A stretch of 64,000 nt of DNA from the NCBI GenBank assembly GCA_002633025.1, contig NMRB01000336.1, positions 176,590-240,589 of the forward strand, read 5' to 3'. This document shows positions 11,171 through 21,757 of the stretch, piece after piece. This DNA is from Notospermus geniculatus (Eukaryota; Nemertea; Pilidiophora; Heteronemertea; Lineidae). Position 1 is the first letter of the stretch. Each line of letters opens with the position of its first letter. Below the pieces are notes generated by a model. The model was given only the letters and a program-made list of their open reading frames with translations. It did no database searches and was not told the DNA's origin. The translations under genes were made by a program, and so were the position numbers.

Positions 11171-11348
11171 CAGTGGAACCTCCCTTAACGGACACCTCTG
11201 CCAGGAGGACACCTCTCTATTAAGGACACCAAAGTTTAGTCCCAAATTGACCATTTCTATTCATTTTAACCTCTGTATTCAGGACACCTCTCAATTAAGG
11301 ACAGCATTTGTCAGTCCAAGAGGTGTCCTTAATTGAGAGGTTCCACTG
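11171..11348. mobile_element. Pogo/Tigger-like MITE, present in one copy only
   Basis: Ends CAGTGGAACCTC and GAGGTTCCACTG are inverted, with TA on both sides (11169-11170, 11349-11350). Internal GGACACCTCT..TTAAGGACA motifs are repeated. CAGTGGAACCTC is typical of pogo/Tigger termini. The other copy of the block has an empty site (GACAGTATTATTG near 12435), so the exact insertion is visible. Confidence 0.85.
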
Positions 11349-11817
11349 TATTATTGTAAGGCCGCTAATGAAAACCAGTTCGATTATGTACTGCATGTTC
11401 TTCATGTTCATACATGTATCAGGGAAGCGTGGTCAGAAAATCAGTGACTGCCAATCAATATTGTACTCAATCATCCTGTTGATCAGATAATCAATGGCTG
11501 TTCTCGGGCCTGCCTGTCATGTCTGTAGCATTTGGTTGCCATAGTAACTAGAAATCAGGTACACCGTCTGCGTAGCTCTTTCGTTACCTGCAAAAGTGCA
11601 ACATGGTGCCATGCTGAACTACATGTCTGCATGTAGCCAAGCATGAACATGATAAATGACCGTTTTCAAGGGCTAGGAGGAATACCGGCGTAGATTTGCA
11701 GGGATGGAGCTTCATGTACATGTAGCTTCTGCCAAGTCTTAGCCAAATAATTACCCGAGTCACTGTCATTTGACTCGTCCAGTTAGTCAAAGGGGCTGTT
11801 CGTTTTTGTCACTTGAG

Positions 11818-11963
11818 GAATCTGAGTTGTGATCCTTGGGAAAATGGAAAAAGCTACGAAGCTGCAAATTGCGGGGATTATTTGTTGTGCTGTACAGAAT
11901 AATCACTGCAATTTGCAGCTTCATAGCTTTCTCCATTTTCTCAAGGGTCACAACTCAGATTCG
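11818..11963. repeat. Fold-back element in the duplicated block
   Basis: Arms of about 65 bases are inverted around 11892 (AATCTGAGTTGTGATCC and inverse). The second allele carries it at 12913-13057. Confidence 0.7.
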
Positions 11964-12218
11964 TCAATTCACGAAAACAAATCTAGCCCCTTTTCCATTC
12001 TAATTGAATTTGTCAGTGTCGACAATTTTAGCCAAATAGGTGATGTTTTAACCAAGACAGAGATGAAATACATTATAGCAGCCATGTTTGTGAATACCAC
12101 ATTGCATGTTTCATGTCACTCAAATTATTGGTACATTATACCGGTAGCAATATCCAGCCTCATGACAGTAACACACACACAGATATCAATTGGCTGATTT
12201 ATTAAACTGAATAGATGA

Positions 12219-12219
12219 N
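12219..12219. other. Single-N contig join
   Basis: One N at the end of duplicated copy 1. The next 117 bases have no counterpart before copy 2 starts. Confidence 0.8.
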
Positions 12220-12336
12220 CCTGTTCAAGTTACGCAATACTTCTCAAGGTCAGAGGTCAAGGTCACAGATAACTAGCTCTAGAGTAGTAAACTTCTCATC
12301 GGAAACCATTGACATCGCTCCGATGTCCTTTTCTTG

Positions 12337-13313
12337 TTGTCTCCCGTGATTGACCCCAAATGCAGAGGTACATGTATGATGAAGATTGACAGCACTGCTG
12401 CTTGAAAGTCCTCATCAACGTAGGTCATTAGACAGTATTATTGTAAGGCCGCTAATGAAAACCAGTTCGATTATTTACTGCATGTTCTTCATGTTCATAT
12501 GCATGTACATGTATCATGGAAGCGTGGTCAGAAAATCAGTGACTGCCAATCAATATTGTACTCAATCATCCTGTTGATCAGATAATCAATGGCTGTTCTC
12601 GGGCCTGCCTGTCATGTCTGTAGCATTTGGTTGCCATAGTAACTAGAAATCAGGTACACCGTCTGGGTAGCTCTTTCGTTACCTGCAAAAGTGCAACATG
12701 GTGCCATGCTGAACTACATGTCTGCATGTAGCCAAGCATGAACATGATAAATTACCGTTTTCAAGGGCTAGGAGGAATACCGGCGTAGATTTGCAGGGAT
12801 GGAGCTTCATGTACATGTAGCTTCTGCCAAGTCTTAGCCAAATAATTACCCGAGTCACTGTCATTTGACTCGTCCAGTTAGCCAAAGGGGCTGTTCGTTT
12901 TTGTCACTTGAGGAATCTGAGTTGTGATCCTTGGGAAAATGGAAAAAGCTACGAAGCTGCAAATTGCAGGGATTATTTGTTGTGCTGTACAGAATAATCA
13001 CTGCAATTTGCAGCTTCATAGCTTTCTCCATTTTCTCAAGGGTCACAACTCAGATTCGTCAATTCACAAAAACAAATCTAGCCCCTTTTCCATTCTAATT
13101 GAATTTGTCAGTGTCGACAATTTTAGCCAAATAGGTGATGTTTTAACCAAGACAGAGATGAAATACATTATAGCAGCCATGTTTGTGAATACCACATTGC
13201 ATGTTTCATGTCACTCAAATTATTGGTACATTATACCGGTAGCAATATCCAGCCTCATGACAGTAACACACACACAGATATCAATTGGCTGATTTATTAA
13301 ACTGAATAGATGA
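12337..13313. repeat. Second copy of the duplicated block (haplotype 2)
   Basis: Counterpart of 11073-12218 without the pogo-like insertion. Few substitutions and small indels separate them. It leads directly into the SDR gene. Confidence 0.75.
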
Positions 13314-13526
13314 TCGTACGCGTGGTGATGTCCCAGTGGGAAAAGGCGTACATGTTAGAAGCATTTTTGTCTATTTTTTGTGTCCATAGTCAATGTTAGT
13401 ACTGGCAGCAATTACATACCAATGACATATATCATACATGTCATACATGTTCAGCATTACAATGTTTTGCCTGTACTGTACATGTAGCAAATGAATTTAG
13501 GAAATTGCTCTGTCTTGTATTTGCAG

Positions 13527-13533
13527 TTAAAAA
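13527..13533 (+). other. Splice acceptor and 5' UTR tail of the SDR gene
   Basis: CTTGTATTTGCAG at 13514-13526 is a good acceptor seven bases before the ATG. An upstream non-coding exon is implied but I could not place it. Confidence 0.5.
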
Positions 13534-13713
13534 ATGTCAGGACGTGTTGTAATAGTTACAGGCGCGAATTCGGGCATTGGCTACAAGACGGCAGAATATC
13601 TTTGCGAGGCGGGAGACAATGTCTATCTCGCTTGCAGGAATGAGGAGAGGGGAAAGGCTGCCGTGGAGAAAATCAAGGCAAAGAACCCACAGGCACTTGC
13701 CCATTTCCTCCAG
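13534..13713 (+). CDS. SDR exon 1
   Basis: Codons 1-60. It contains the cofactor-binding TGANSGIG and the ACRN segment that follows beta-2, and ends at CAG|GTATGT in phase 0. Confidence 0.85.
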
Positions 13714-16700
13714 GTATGTAAATCCACCCTTGCATTGGTGAAATTAACATGGATGCTGCAAGCCATAGTGTATGCTGGAAATCATGGCGGGGCCCAGGTG
13801 TGACGATTTTGCAGACCTGCCAAGTCTCATGCATTTGGCGGGAGACTCGTGCATTTACACCTGTTCTCCCGCACTCCCGCGAGCTGTGTGTAATCTCACG
13901 CATTTCCCCCAAAGTGAAGCTCTTCAAAAAAATTGTTCCCCTTGCCCTATTTCACAAACTGCGTTTTCCAACCGCGCTTGCGGACCATCGTCTGCTTAGG
14001 GATCATCTCAAAATTCATTGATGCCCCAAAAGACGAAAGTATTTCGTCTCTCTGTGGACCCCCTACCCCCCTCCTAAAGACTAAAAGACGCAGGTGTCTG
14101 GCATCAAGGTTTTATTCCTCAGAAAAACGTGTTGTTTTTACAGAAATGCCATCATGATGATGTACATGTATAAAAACTTTAAAAGTGACATGATTAAAAT
14201 CCGTGCGAGTCATGAGTTACTAGTATCCTTCATGTCAGAAAAAAACACACAGGAGGAAGCCTTCATCTCCGCAGAGAGTACATGAGTATACCACATGGGC
14301 CTCACAGCGCCACCTATCTCCATTCTTCCGATATAGTATTGACGATCGGAAGTAGTCAAGCTGGACATGCGCAGGAGGTTGGGGGTGGGGGCGTCGAAGA
14401 ATTGTCTAGCCGAAGGTGTCAATGTGTGGAGCAGAGGCCCAGTAGGGAGTTATGTGTTTTCTTGTAGTTTGCTGATTTTATCAAACTTTTTTTTTCAAAA
14501 TTTTGAAAGTGATGCCACAGGTGAAAAAAGGACGAAAATTAAGCCAGAAAATTACTGACCCCCCTCCCCCCCAGACGAAATACTTTCGTCTTTTGGGGCA
14601 TCAATGAATTTTGAGATGATCCCTTAGGCAGCGCTCGTGCCGTTTGATTCTGTAATCAGTGTTTTACCGCCAACGCTATTATATCTGAGCTATCACAGCC
14701 CTTCGCTGAAGGACATTATGCACCGTGTGCCGGGTTTTGTGCACGTTTTAGATGCTCAAGCAAGGCAACCGGAAAATGGCCCATTCTCCAGCAAAATCTT
14801 GCCCAAGCTCCAGCAAGCACCCGTGGCAGGTGTGATTTTGAAGTGTGGGCGGTTTTTCTGGCACAGTGGGATGGAAACATTACGAGTCACTTTCTCTTTC
14901 TGCAGCTGGACCTGTCGGAGAAGGAATCCATCGAAAAGTTTGTGGAGCAGTTCCATGAGCATGGAAAGAATAAGCTGCATGTATTGATCAACAATGCCGC
15001 AGTCGCGTTGAGTATGAAGGACCCGAAACGTCACGCTACGGGCAGCGGCATGGAGCTTATGATGGGCACAAACTTTGTTGGTGAGTTGAAACTCCTCCTC
15101 AAGTTGAAACTCCTCCTCAAGCTTCCATTGTCAGACGAGGAACCAGAAGGATCCAAAGCTCCCCCATGCTCTCAGCATCAAAGATTTTTCACCAGGATTT
15201 GCCAAAAATTTCAGGGAGATCAGGGATCACCTCAGCACCAACCTCCATCCGCCGGCTTCATCCCCCTCAAAAAAAATCACTGATCCATCTCTGATTGTAA
15301 TGGTGCATGTTTTATATGAATGACATACACGAATGGCATACAAAAAAATTTGTCTCCAATTTCAGGTCATTTCTACCTGACGAACCTCCTCTTAGATGAT
15401 TTGAAGAAGGCTGGTGAAGAAGCACAAAACGCTCGCATCATCAATGTAACAACTGCACTTCATGACGGGAGCCAGTCTAAGGGGCGACGTAAGTTTGGTC
15501 ACATGTATGTGTGACCTTCGATCTCGGAAAGTGTGACGGCAGTTGAGCCACCCCTCCATATGAATCGGCATCGTTTAGTTTAACCGCAACATGACGGTTT
15601 GCCCTATATGAAGGGCAGTCTATTGTGTCATTAATCTCAGCATAAGTCAGTCATAAAAAATGAAGAATGAGGAATTGCACATTTATCGTGTTCGATTTCT
15701 TACACCGGCCAGGCACTAGCGCTTTCTCAGACATGCGCATTGGAGGCCAATAAAGGAACGCTGTTGTGTTAGACACGAGTAAAGTGTCATGGCGGACGCG
15801 CTCTGATTGGCTGATTGTCCGCTCTTGACTTTGTCTGCGATCTTTTCCAGAATTCAAAGACATAGACATGGATGATCTATTCCTTGTAAAGAGTGGAGCC
15901 TACAGCGGGGGTCAGGCGTATAAAAACTCAAAAGCTGCTCTTATTATGTTTACCTATGAGTTAGCAAAGCGGTTGGAGGGAACCGGCGTTACTGCCAACT
16001 GTATCTGCCCAGGCTTTGTACCGAAGACGCAACTGTATCGCCAGAATTCTGCGCCCAAGAGATTCTTCGATCGTTACGTGATGGGCGGGATGTTGAAATT
16101 CTTAAATGTTACGACGAGCGTCGATAAAGCTGCCGAGATGATGTTCAACTTTGCTGATGACGAGAAATACAAAGGTTTGTGACGTTTGGTGACTTATTTC
16201 TGCCAGTTACCTGGAGACATAAGTATCCTGTCATACATGTAGTGGTTCAGTGGAAACATTGGCATGTAGTGTCAGCTCTAAGGTTCTGGGTTCAATCCCC
16301 ATTCAGAGTCAATCTTAAAGTCCCAGTTGCGCATACTATTTTTACAACTTAAGAAAGTTTGGGGATATAATGCTGGTCAAGATGCTTTTTGTTTCATTGA
16401 ATAATTCAGCTGGTTAAAAAGTTGTGACATATTTAATGGATTTTGTCAGAGGAGAATGTTGGGCCTCGTTTAATGATGTAATCTCAGGAATTTGCATAAT
16501 GAGCATGCATTTTAGTGCTGTATGGCCTTGCGTGACTATTCACGTGAAAGAATGAAGTCAGAAATGTGTCGGTTTAGTAAATTTATAAATGGAAATGAAC
16601 TTTATCTCCACATTGGATGGCTCACATTTGATTTCTTTTTAACCTGCAATGACATCATGCATAAATTAGCATTTTCAACCCTTTAATGTCCTTGACTTGT

Positions 16701-17674
16701 TAAACTTCCACAAAATCATTTTTGGAAAGATCCCATTTCATTCTTTTTATTATAGATGTGACTGGAAGATACTACTGTGACAACAAGGAGGCTGAATCAT
16801 CCGCTGAAACCAAAGACGAGGAGAAACAGAAAAAGATCTGGGAATTAGCAGGTTTGTTCGTTTGTTTCAGTTTGGAGGAGATGTTGCACCAACTGATGGT
16901 GTAAAGCCAGGCATACATCGCATTTGCGACTGGAAGTAACTGATCTGATCAGTCGCTGGTGATGCACGTGCTGTGCGCACATCGCTAATTCAGCAACTCA
17001 GTAAAACTAGGAGGATCCAATCAGTCATCATGTCCTGAGCACATACATCGCACTTGCGACTGGCAGCAACTTACTAAGGTAACATCCGTGGCACTGAGAC
17101 TCAACAAGACTAGGCTTCGTTCAGAAAAGAGGCACTGATCAGTCGCAAGCCCGCGTACATCACAGCGACTGAACAAAACTGGGTACAACTAATCACTAGA
17201 AAGTTGAACATGTGCAACTCATGGCAACTGGCAAAATCTCAGTTCCAGCGAGTCGCAAGGGTGCGAACATCGACTGTTTCTGGCGACTGATCAGTTGCCT
17301 CCAGTTCCAGCTAGACCCTCCCAGTTGCCAATAATGCCATATGTGGCACTCGATTTTGTACTCAATATTTTTTTGCTCCAGTGGGTGCTGCAATTGTCGT
17401 AAGTATTTAACAAAGCATCTCTTTCACAATTTTAGGTGGCTACTTGAAAATGGAAGGCTTTGAAGCTCTTGAAATCCCCGAGCCTGAACCAGAACCAGAA
17501 CCAGTACCAGAAAAGACAGAAGAAGAGAAGCCAACAGAGTCCAAAGAGGGAGATGCTGAAGAGAAAAAAGAAGAAGAGGGAAAAGAAGAGAAGAAAGATG
17601 AAGAAAAAACAGAAAAAGAACCTGAAAAGGAGGGAGAAATGGAACCAGAGGATAAAGAAGAGAAAAAGGAATAG
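13534..17674 (+). CDS. Retinol-dehydrogenase-like SDR with acidic/basic tail
   Basis: A six-exon NAD(P)-dependent short-chain dehydrogenase/reductase: 13534-13713, 14906-15080, 15366-15488, 15851-16174, 16756-16851, 17436-17674. All introns are GT-AG and phases agree, giving 378 residues. Visible motifs: TGANSGIG (9-16) for the Rossmann cofactor loop, NNAA (89-92), Tyr183 and Lys187 of YKNSK (catalytic YxxxK), and PGF after the active site. The order and the YYCDNKEAE...IWELAGGY end resemble the RDH11-14 group, which reduce retinal and related aldehydes. The strand that usually reads NVSS reads NVTT (145-148), so the catalytic Ser appears to be Thr. From about residue 297 the protein adds an 80-residue Glu/Lys/Pro-rich tail that I do not know from that group. 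No signal peptide or N-terminal membrane anchor is seen. The substrate is unknown. Confidence 0.85.
13999..14623. mobile_element. TTA-flanked MITE in SDR intron 1
   Basis: Inverted ends of about 50 bases start GGGATCATCTCAAAATTC and include GACGAAAGTATTTCGTC. TTA is duplicated at 13996-13998 and 14624-14626, pointing to a PIF/Harbinger-like origin. There is no transposase. Confidence 0.8.
14906..15080 (+). CDS. SDR exon 2
   Basis: Residues 61-118 plus one base. It contains the NNAA motif; acceptor TTTCTGCAG, donor G|GTGAGT. Confidence 0.85.
15366..15488 (+). CDS. SDR exon 3
   Basis: Residues 119-159 plus one base. It holds NVTT, the position of the usual catalytic Ser strand; donor GTAAGT. 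Confidence 0.85.
15489..15850. other. SDR intron 3
   Basis: No repeat or regulatory feature I can support. TTTTCCAG acceptor at its end. Confidence 0.5.
15851..16174 (+). CDS. SDR exon 4
   Basis: Residues 160-267. It includes the YxxxK active site (Tyr183, Lys187) and the NCICPGFV loop. The donor is G|GTTTGT, non-canonical at position +4 but in the right phase. Confidence 0.83.
16238..16312 (+). repeat. Degenerate tRNA-like (SINE) fragment
   Basis: TGTAGTGGTTCAGTGG followed about 45 bases later by GGTTCAATCCC resembles A- and B-box remnants. Similar fragments are at 49539-49610 and 57893-57945, so this is probably an old SINE family. It lies in SDR intron 4. Confidence 0.35.
16756..16851 (+). 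CDS. SDR exon 5
   Basis: Residues 268-299. The VTGRYYCDNKEAE segment is the conserved C-terminal part of the RDH-like group. Confidence 0.83.
16905..17330. repeat. Diverged GCGACTG-rich repeats in SDR intron 5
   Basis: The words CATCGCA.TTGCGACTGG and GCGACTGATCAGT recur in both orientations through this stretch. It looks like a decayed transposon with internal short repeats. The ends are not clear. Confidence 0.4.
17436..17674 (+). CDS. SDR exon 6, low-complexity tail and stop
   Basis: Codes for GGYLKMEGFEALEIPEPE, then a PEPEPEP run and a long Glu/Lys-rich stretch ending in TAG. Long frames on the other strand and in the next frame here are shadows of this low-complexity sequence. Confidence 0.82.
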
Positions 17675-17837
17675 GGAGAGCAGTATGGTAGTATCAAGTT
17701 TCATGTCTATTATACAGTTTAAATCATGTTTTGAATGTGAGTATCACTGGCGAGGTAAGTGTATTCGAATTCTACTTTGCTTATCCGTTAGTCATTACTT
17801 TGCCTATTTTCTACAAGAATCTGTCATTAGCTGTGAA

Positions 17838-17843
17838 ATAAAT
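17838..17843 (+). promoter_or_regulatory. Polyadenylation signal of the SDR gene
   Basis: AATAAA lies 164 bases after the stop codon, a plausible 3' UTR end. Confidence 0.5.
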
Positions 17844-17850
17844 CCATAGA

Positions 17851-18408
17851 TCAGAGCCAATATTGAGTTCAGTATTTAGAGAATACATGTAGGTCAACTC
17901 TCCATGTACTTCAGGAAGTTGACAGCAACGCCATCTTTTCTTTGTTCACTCATGGCAGCTATTGTGAAGGTGTTCCTAGCATTTAAAGACCCAGTGGTAT
18001 ATCACAGTGCGTTTTGACTGAGTGTAGACACGCTTCTGACAGATCCTTGCATAAATATCTCATAGTTGGGATTATATTTCCAACAATATTCTCATTTAGG
18101 AATAAATTATATTGATCATTTATTGTTATTTAGACATAGTCAAAAACATGGCATTTATTTCAGTTGGCAGTTGGAGCTGTCTGCATGATGTGGCTTGTGT
18201 GTATTTTAATTGAATTCAAGCGTGCATTCCATTTATGGTTTGAATGCTTTTAGAGACTGTCTCAAATGACCAATTGCACATATTTTTTATTCATCTAATA
18301 CTGATTCTATATGTCAGTTTTTATCTTGACATTCAGTACATAACTTCAGATTGAGATCTGGCAATTGTCTAGCTATAGAAACCTTTTCAGCACTTTCATA
18401 TCAGCTGT
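17851..18408. other. Unassigned downstream stretch
   Basis: AT-rich DNA with no gene or repeat I can support. Confidence 0.4.
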
Positions 18409-18783
18409 ACTTCCACCTGTCCCAAGCCCACCAAAACACAATGTTTCTTGTGCGTACACCTATTTTTTGGCATGTCTAATAGACCTGTGTTTGAAAACCC
18501 TCTGTTGATTAGATCAGCCGAGCTCGCCAGGGCTAATGCAGACACGTGTGTCACCCGGACTTTCAGATTGGTGTAAGCGCAATAAACTCGGCAGTTGTGT
18601 ATTGCGCATGTGCTATAAACCAAAAACCCCGCAAAATTTGAGCTGCAAGTGCGACCTCTCTCGCCGTGTTTAGTAACTAATGAAATGTACTAAAAATAGG
18701 TGTTCGCGTGTGGCGTTTTTTTTTAAGCACGGGGAAGACCCGTGTCTCAAAAAAACGACCAATTTGGGATAGGTGGAACTAAG
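18409..18783. mobile_element. Possible MITE with TTCCACCT ends
   Basis: ACTTCCACCTGTCCCA at the left pairs with TGGGATAGGTGGAACT at the right. A second inverted pair around ACACCTATTTTT and AAAAATAGGTGT lies inside. The interior is short on open frames. Confidence 0.5.
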
Positions 18784-20012
18784 GCTTTTGTGTGTTATGT
18801 AGTCATACACAGATGGATAGGCCTATAAATGTCTGTCATCGTGTGCATTACTTCTGAAATTACTAGGACATTAGACATTAGCATCCAATTAAGAGTAAAT
18901 CAACATAGAAATAAATAGTCTAATGATAATGAACACTTGACAATTATTTTTACCAATCTGGTTTAATTTCTGACCTGATGATATTGAAACAGTAATATTA
19001 TAGTCAGCTGACCTTTTTTAGGAATGCAAATTTCTGTGCGATAATTGGATAAACGGGAGAAATGGACCATATTTGACCTTTCTCATACATCTTTGTGAAC
19101 TGTTGTGAAAAGTAGGTTTAAAGGTGACCAAGTTCATTCATAATCTGGTAGAGAGACACTAGAGCACTCTGATATGATAATTCCTGTGGTGTGGTCTAAT
19201 TATTAAAGAGTGATAGATGCATGTCGGATTGCTGCCTAAAGGCCCATTGACACCAAAACCATGCCGCGGGCTGCGACGGCGAAAAACGACGCGCGTGAAA
19301 ATAGGTTCAATGGATTTTCAATAAAAGGGTCACACCAAAGACGCACGGCAAAAAATGACCTGCGCTCACCGCCCGAAATAACTTTTGTAGTTATCCAGTG
19401 GGCTTGCCGTGGCGGTTTTTCTCAGTGCGCATGCTCAGAGGGTGCGGCTACCTACACAAGTGCTTCAGCCATTTTTATTGCAGGACAATGCCGCAGCGTT
19501 TCTGGCGGGTGGTGTGACCTCTGTGTGTGGGCAGAAACCGTGGCATTTTCCGCTGTTTGGTGTGTACAGACCTTCAATCGTAAACATACATGTAACGTTT
19601 GTCTCGTGCAATATCGGTGTCGTCAGTTAGCTTTAAAAGCATGAGAAACTTCCTCTCTACCAAATATATCAGTGATACATGCACCTCGGTGTAATCGGAT
19701 AATTTCCAGATGTACGGTATGTGATGTTTTCAGTTGTAGTATTTAATGAAGTTCCAAAGCTCTTACGTGTTACTGTTACTTGTAAGCATGACGTTTCTGA
19801 GTGCGTAGAGCGATTAGATCATTTCTGATGTCGATGTACATGTATTCTCACTGTGTCATCCACCACGTCCATACTGACCAATTCAAAAAGACTTGTGTGC
19901 CAAAAATGTGCTTTGCAGCTATTTTCCGCGATTGACGTGGTTCGCCGGATGCCGCTGCGTGGAATCACTTGATTTTTCACCACTTGCCCTATCTGTAGTT
20001 GATATTGCCCAT
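18784..20012. other. Unassigned stretch with a GC-rich island
   Basis: About 19232-19580 begins AAAGGCCCATTGACACC and is GC-rich, resembling other GGCCCATTTACACC-type elements, but its right end is not clear. The remainder is AT-rich. Confidence 0.35.
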
Positions 20013-20140
20013 TTTGATCCTATATTGTGCAGTAATATTGCACGTGTATGGGCTGCTTGGGTAGAAGAAAGATTGGCAATGATATTGCCCATTTTGATCC
20101 TCATATTGTGCAATAATATTGCACGTGTATGGGCCGTTTA
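20013..20140. repeat. ATTGCACAATATG-family element
   Basis: Two ATATTGTGCA.TAATATTGCACGTGTATGG units flank GGGTAGAAGAAAGATTGGC. This is an uninterrupted relative of 8978-9135 and of the SINE-interrupted copy at 9445-9755. Confidence 0.6.
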
Positions 20141-20964
20141 AGTCGGGCATCATACATGTAAATGCGAAACGACACGGCACTGCGGTGCCGTTTGCATTTC
20201 CATTCCACAACATCCCCTGCATCAGATACCGGTACATGTACATACATTCAGGGGTTCTTGACCTAGCAACATTGACGAACGTGTATACGCAGAATAATCA
20301 TCACTCTATTAAGAATTAACTATGATAGTTTGTGCTGTTTTGGCATGAAATTTAGATAGACATACATATTAGTAATTTTATCTTTAGAATGAGACTTTAC
20401 TTTCTCGAGGACTAGTACTTGTTTGGACAAATGATTGTTATTGTATGTAAATGTATGTTATTTGTGGGATGTTAATAAGCCTGCCATGTTAATCCATGTG
20501 ACTCACACTATTGCCAAGTGTATTATTTTCGCATAGCTGCCATAAAATTTTTTAATCACAAACTTTTTGAAGATGGTTGTGGGTATTTTGAACCCTAGAC
20601 CCACTCAAGATGATTGCTTTATATTTTGAATAGGTCATGTAATGATCAGTAACATTTTTGGCTTGACCTAGTTTTCTATGCATTTTCCTTCATTTAGCTG
20701 CCTTTACTCTTGATTTTCTGCTAAATTTTATGAAAATGTGTGTTTTTGACTCAATGTTCTATGTAATGTACCTGGCTGTGATAGCTTTTCGTGGTTTCCG
20801 AATGGTTCCTTCTTGTTGAATAAAACCAAATTTCATACTTAAGATTTCGCATTTAACAAAATTTTTAGGGCATTTCTTACGATTGCGGTTTCAAGCTTTT
20901 TTATCAGAGGACCATTGCTTTATTTTTGTACTTAGAGCAAGTACGGACCAGAATATGGGGTCCT

Positions 20965-21064
20965 ATGAATAAAGACTAGTAAATGCTTTTACTTGAATTT
21001 TGCAATACAAATGCACCAGACAATGCTGTACAAATCTGAAAAGCATTTACTAGTCTTTATTCAC
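20965..21064. repeat. Inverted repeat GAATAAAGACTAGTAAATGC
   Basis: 24-base inverted arms 50 bases apart. Probably a small fold-back element. Confidence 0.65.
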
Positions 21065-21169
21065 ATGACCCATGGTATGTGTGCTGGAATCCAACCCTAA
21101 CTAACTAGTAAAACCCGACTCGTTCTGTATATCAGACCCATCCCCTGCTTGCATGATACATTGCATCGG

Positions 21170-21304
21170 AGTGCTGCAGTTAAAGCGAATGGCTCGCGGG
21201 GTTTGTTGTGGCGCCATGACAGTTGGTTATCGATATCAAGCAGCATTTTGAGAAAAAGGCAAAAGAAGGATTTTAGTTTAATGGGAAATGCATTAGACAG
21301 CCAA
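21170..21304. repeat. Left outer arm, cut by an N
   Basis: GTTAAAGCGAATGGCTCGC to GCATTAGACAG matches the inverse of 24145-24272. The N at 21305 marks a contig join right after it. Together the two arms enclose the 1.57-kb fold-back element. Confidence 0.65.
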
Positions 21305-21305
21305 N
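21305..21305. other. Single-N contig join
   Basis: One N followed by a run of C at the end of the left outer arm. Confidence 0.7.
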
Positions 21306-21757
21306 CCCCCCCCCCAAGAATCAGTAGGATCCTGTGTCCAAGGGGATTAGAAACATAATGACGTGTGTTCTTGTTTCAGAAAATGTTTCAGAAGGCACTA
21401 TCGCAGAAAGTCCGACACATAAGGCACAGCATCCTCTTGCAACAGGTCCTTTAGAACGAGCTCCCCCACTCGCACGTCCGAGGCCCTGTTGAAATTGGCG
21501 CCATTTAGCTGTGGAACCAGCGACAGAAAATCTATCGCTGAATAACACCAATCACAGCGAAGCTTCTATCCCGCCGTGGTCATTCCCAAATATGGCGACT
21601 TTAAAAATTTCTCGATTCGCTGACAACTCGCTGGATTTTTTAATATTCCTGTATTAACTTCGCGTCAAAATTATTCTCACGGACTATTTAGATAGCGAGT
21701 AAGTACCGATGGGTTCAAAACACGAAGGTATGATCCAGTTCATGGTGTGTGGGGCTA

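Larger units (their letters stand above)
11073..12218. repeat. First copy of a duplicated block (haplotype 1)
   Basis: It matches 12337-13313 closely, except for a 178-bp insertion (11171-11348) found only here. It ends at the single N at 12219. It is probably an allelic contig overlap. Confidence 0.75.

Noticed and set aside
17432-17849. Several long frames on both strands over the SDR tail
   Set aside because: Shadows of the purine-rich low-complexity last exon.
19261-19644. 127-codon frame
   Set aside because: GC-rich island with transposon-like start; composition and lack of known motifs suggest chance.
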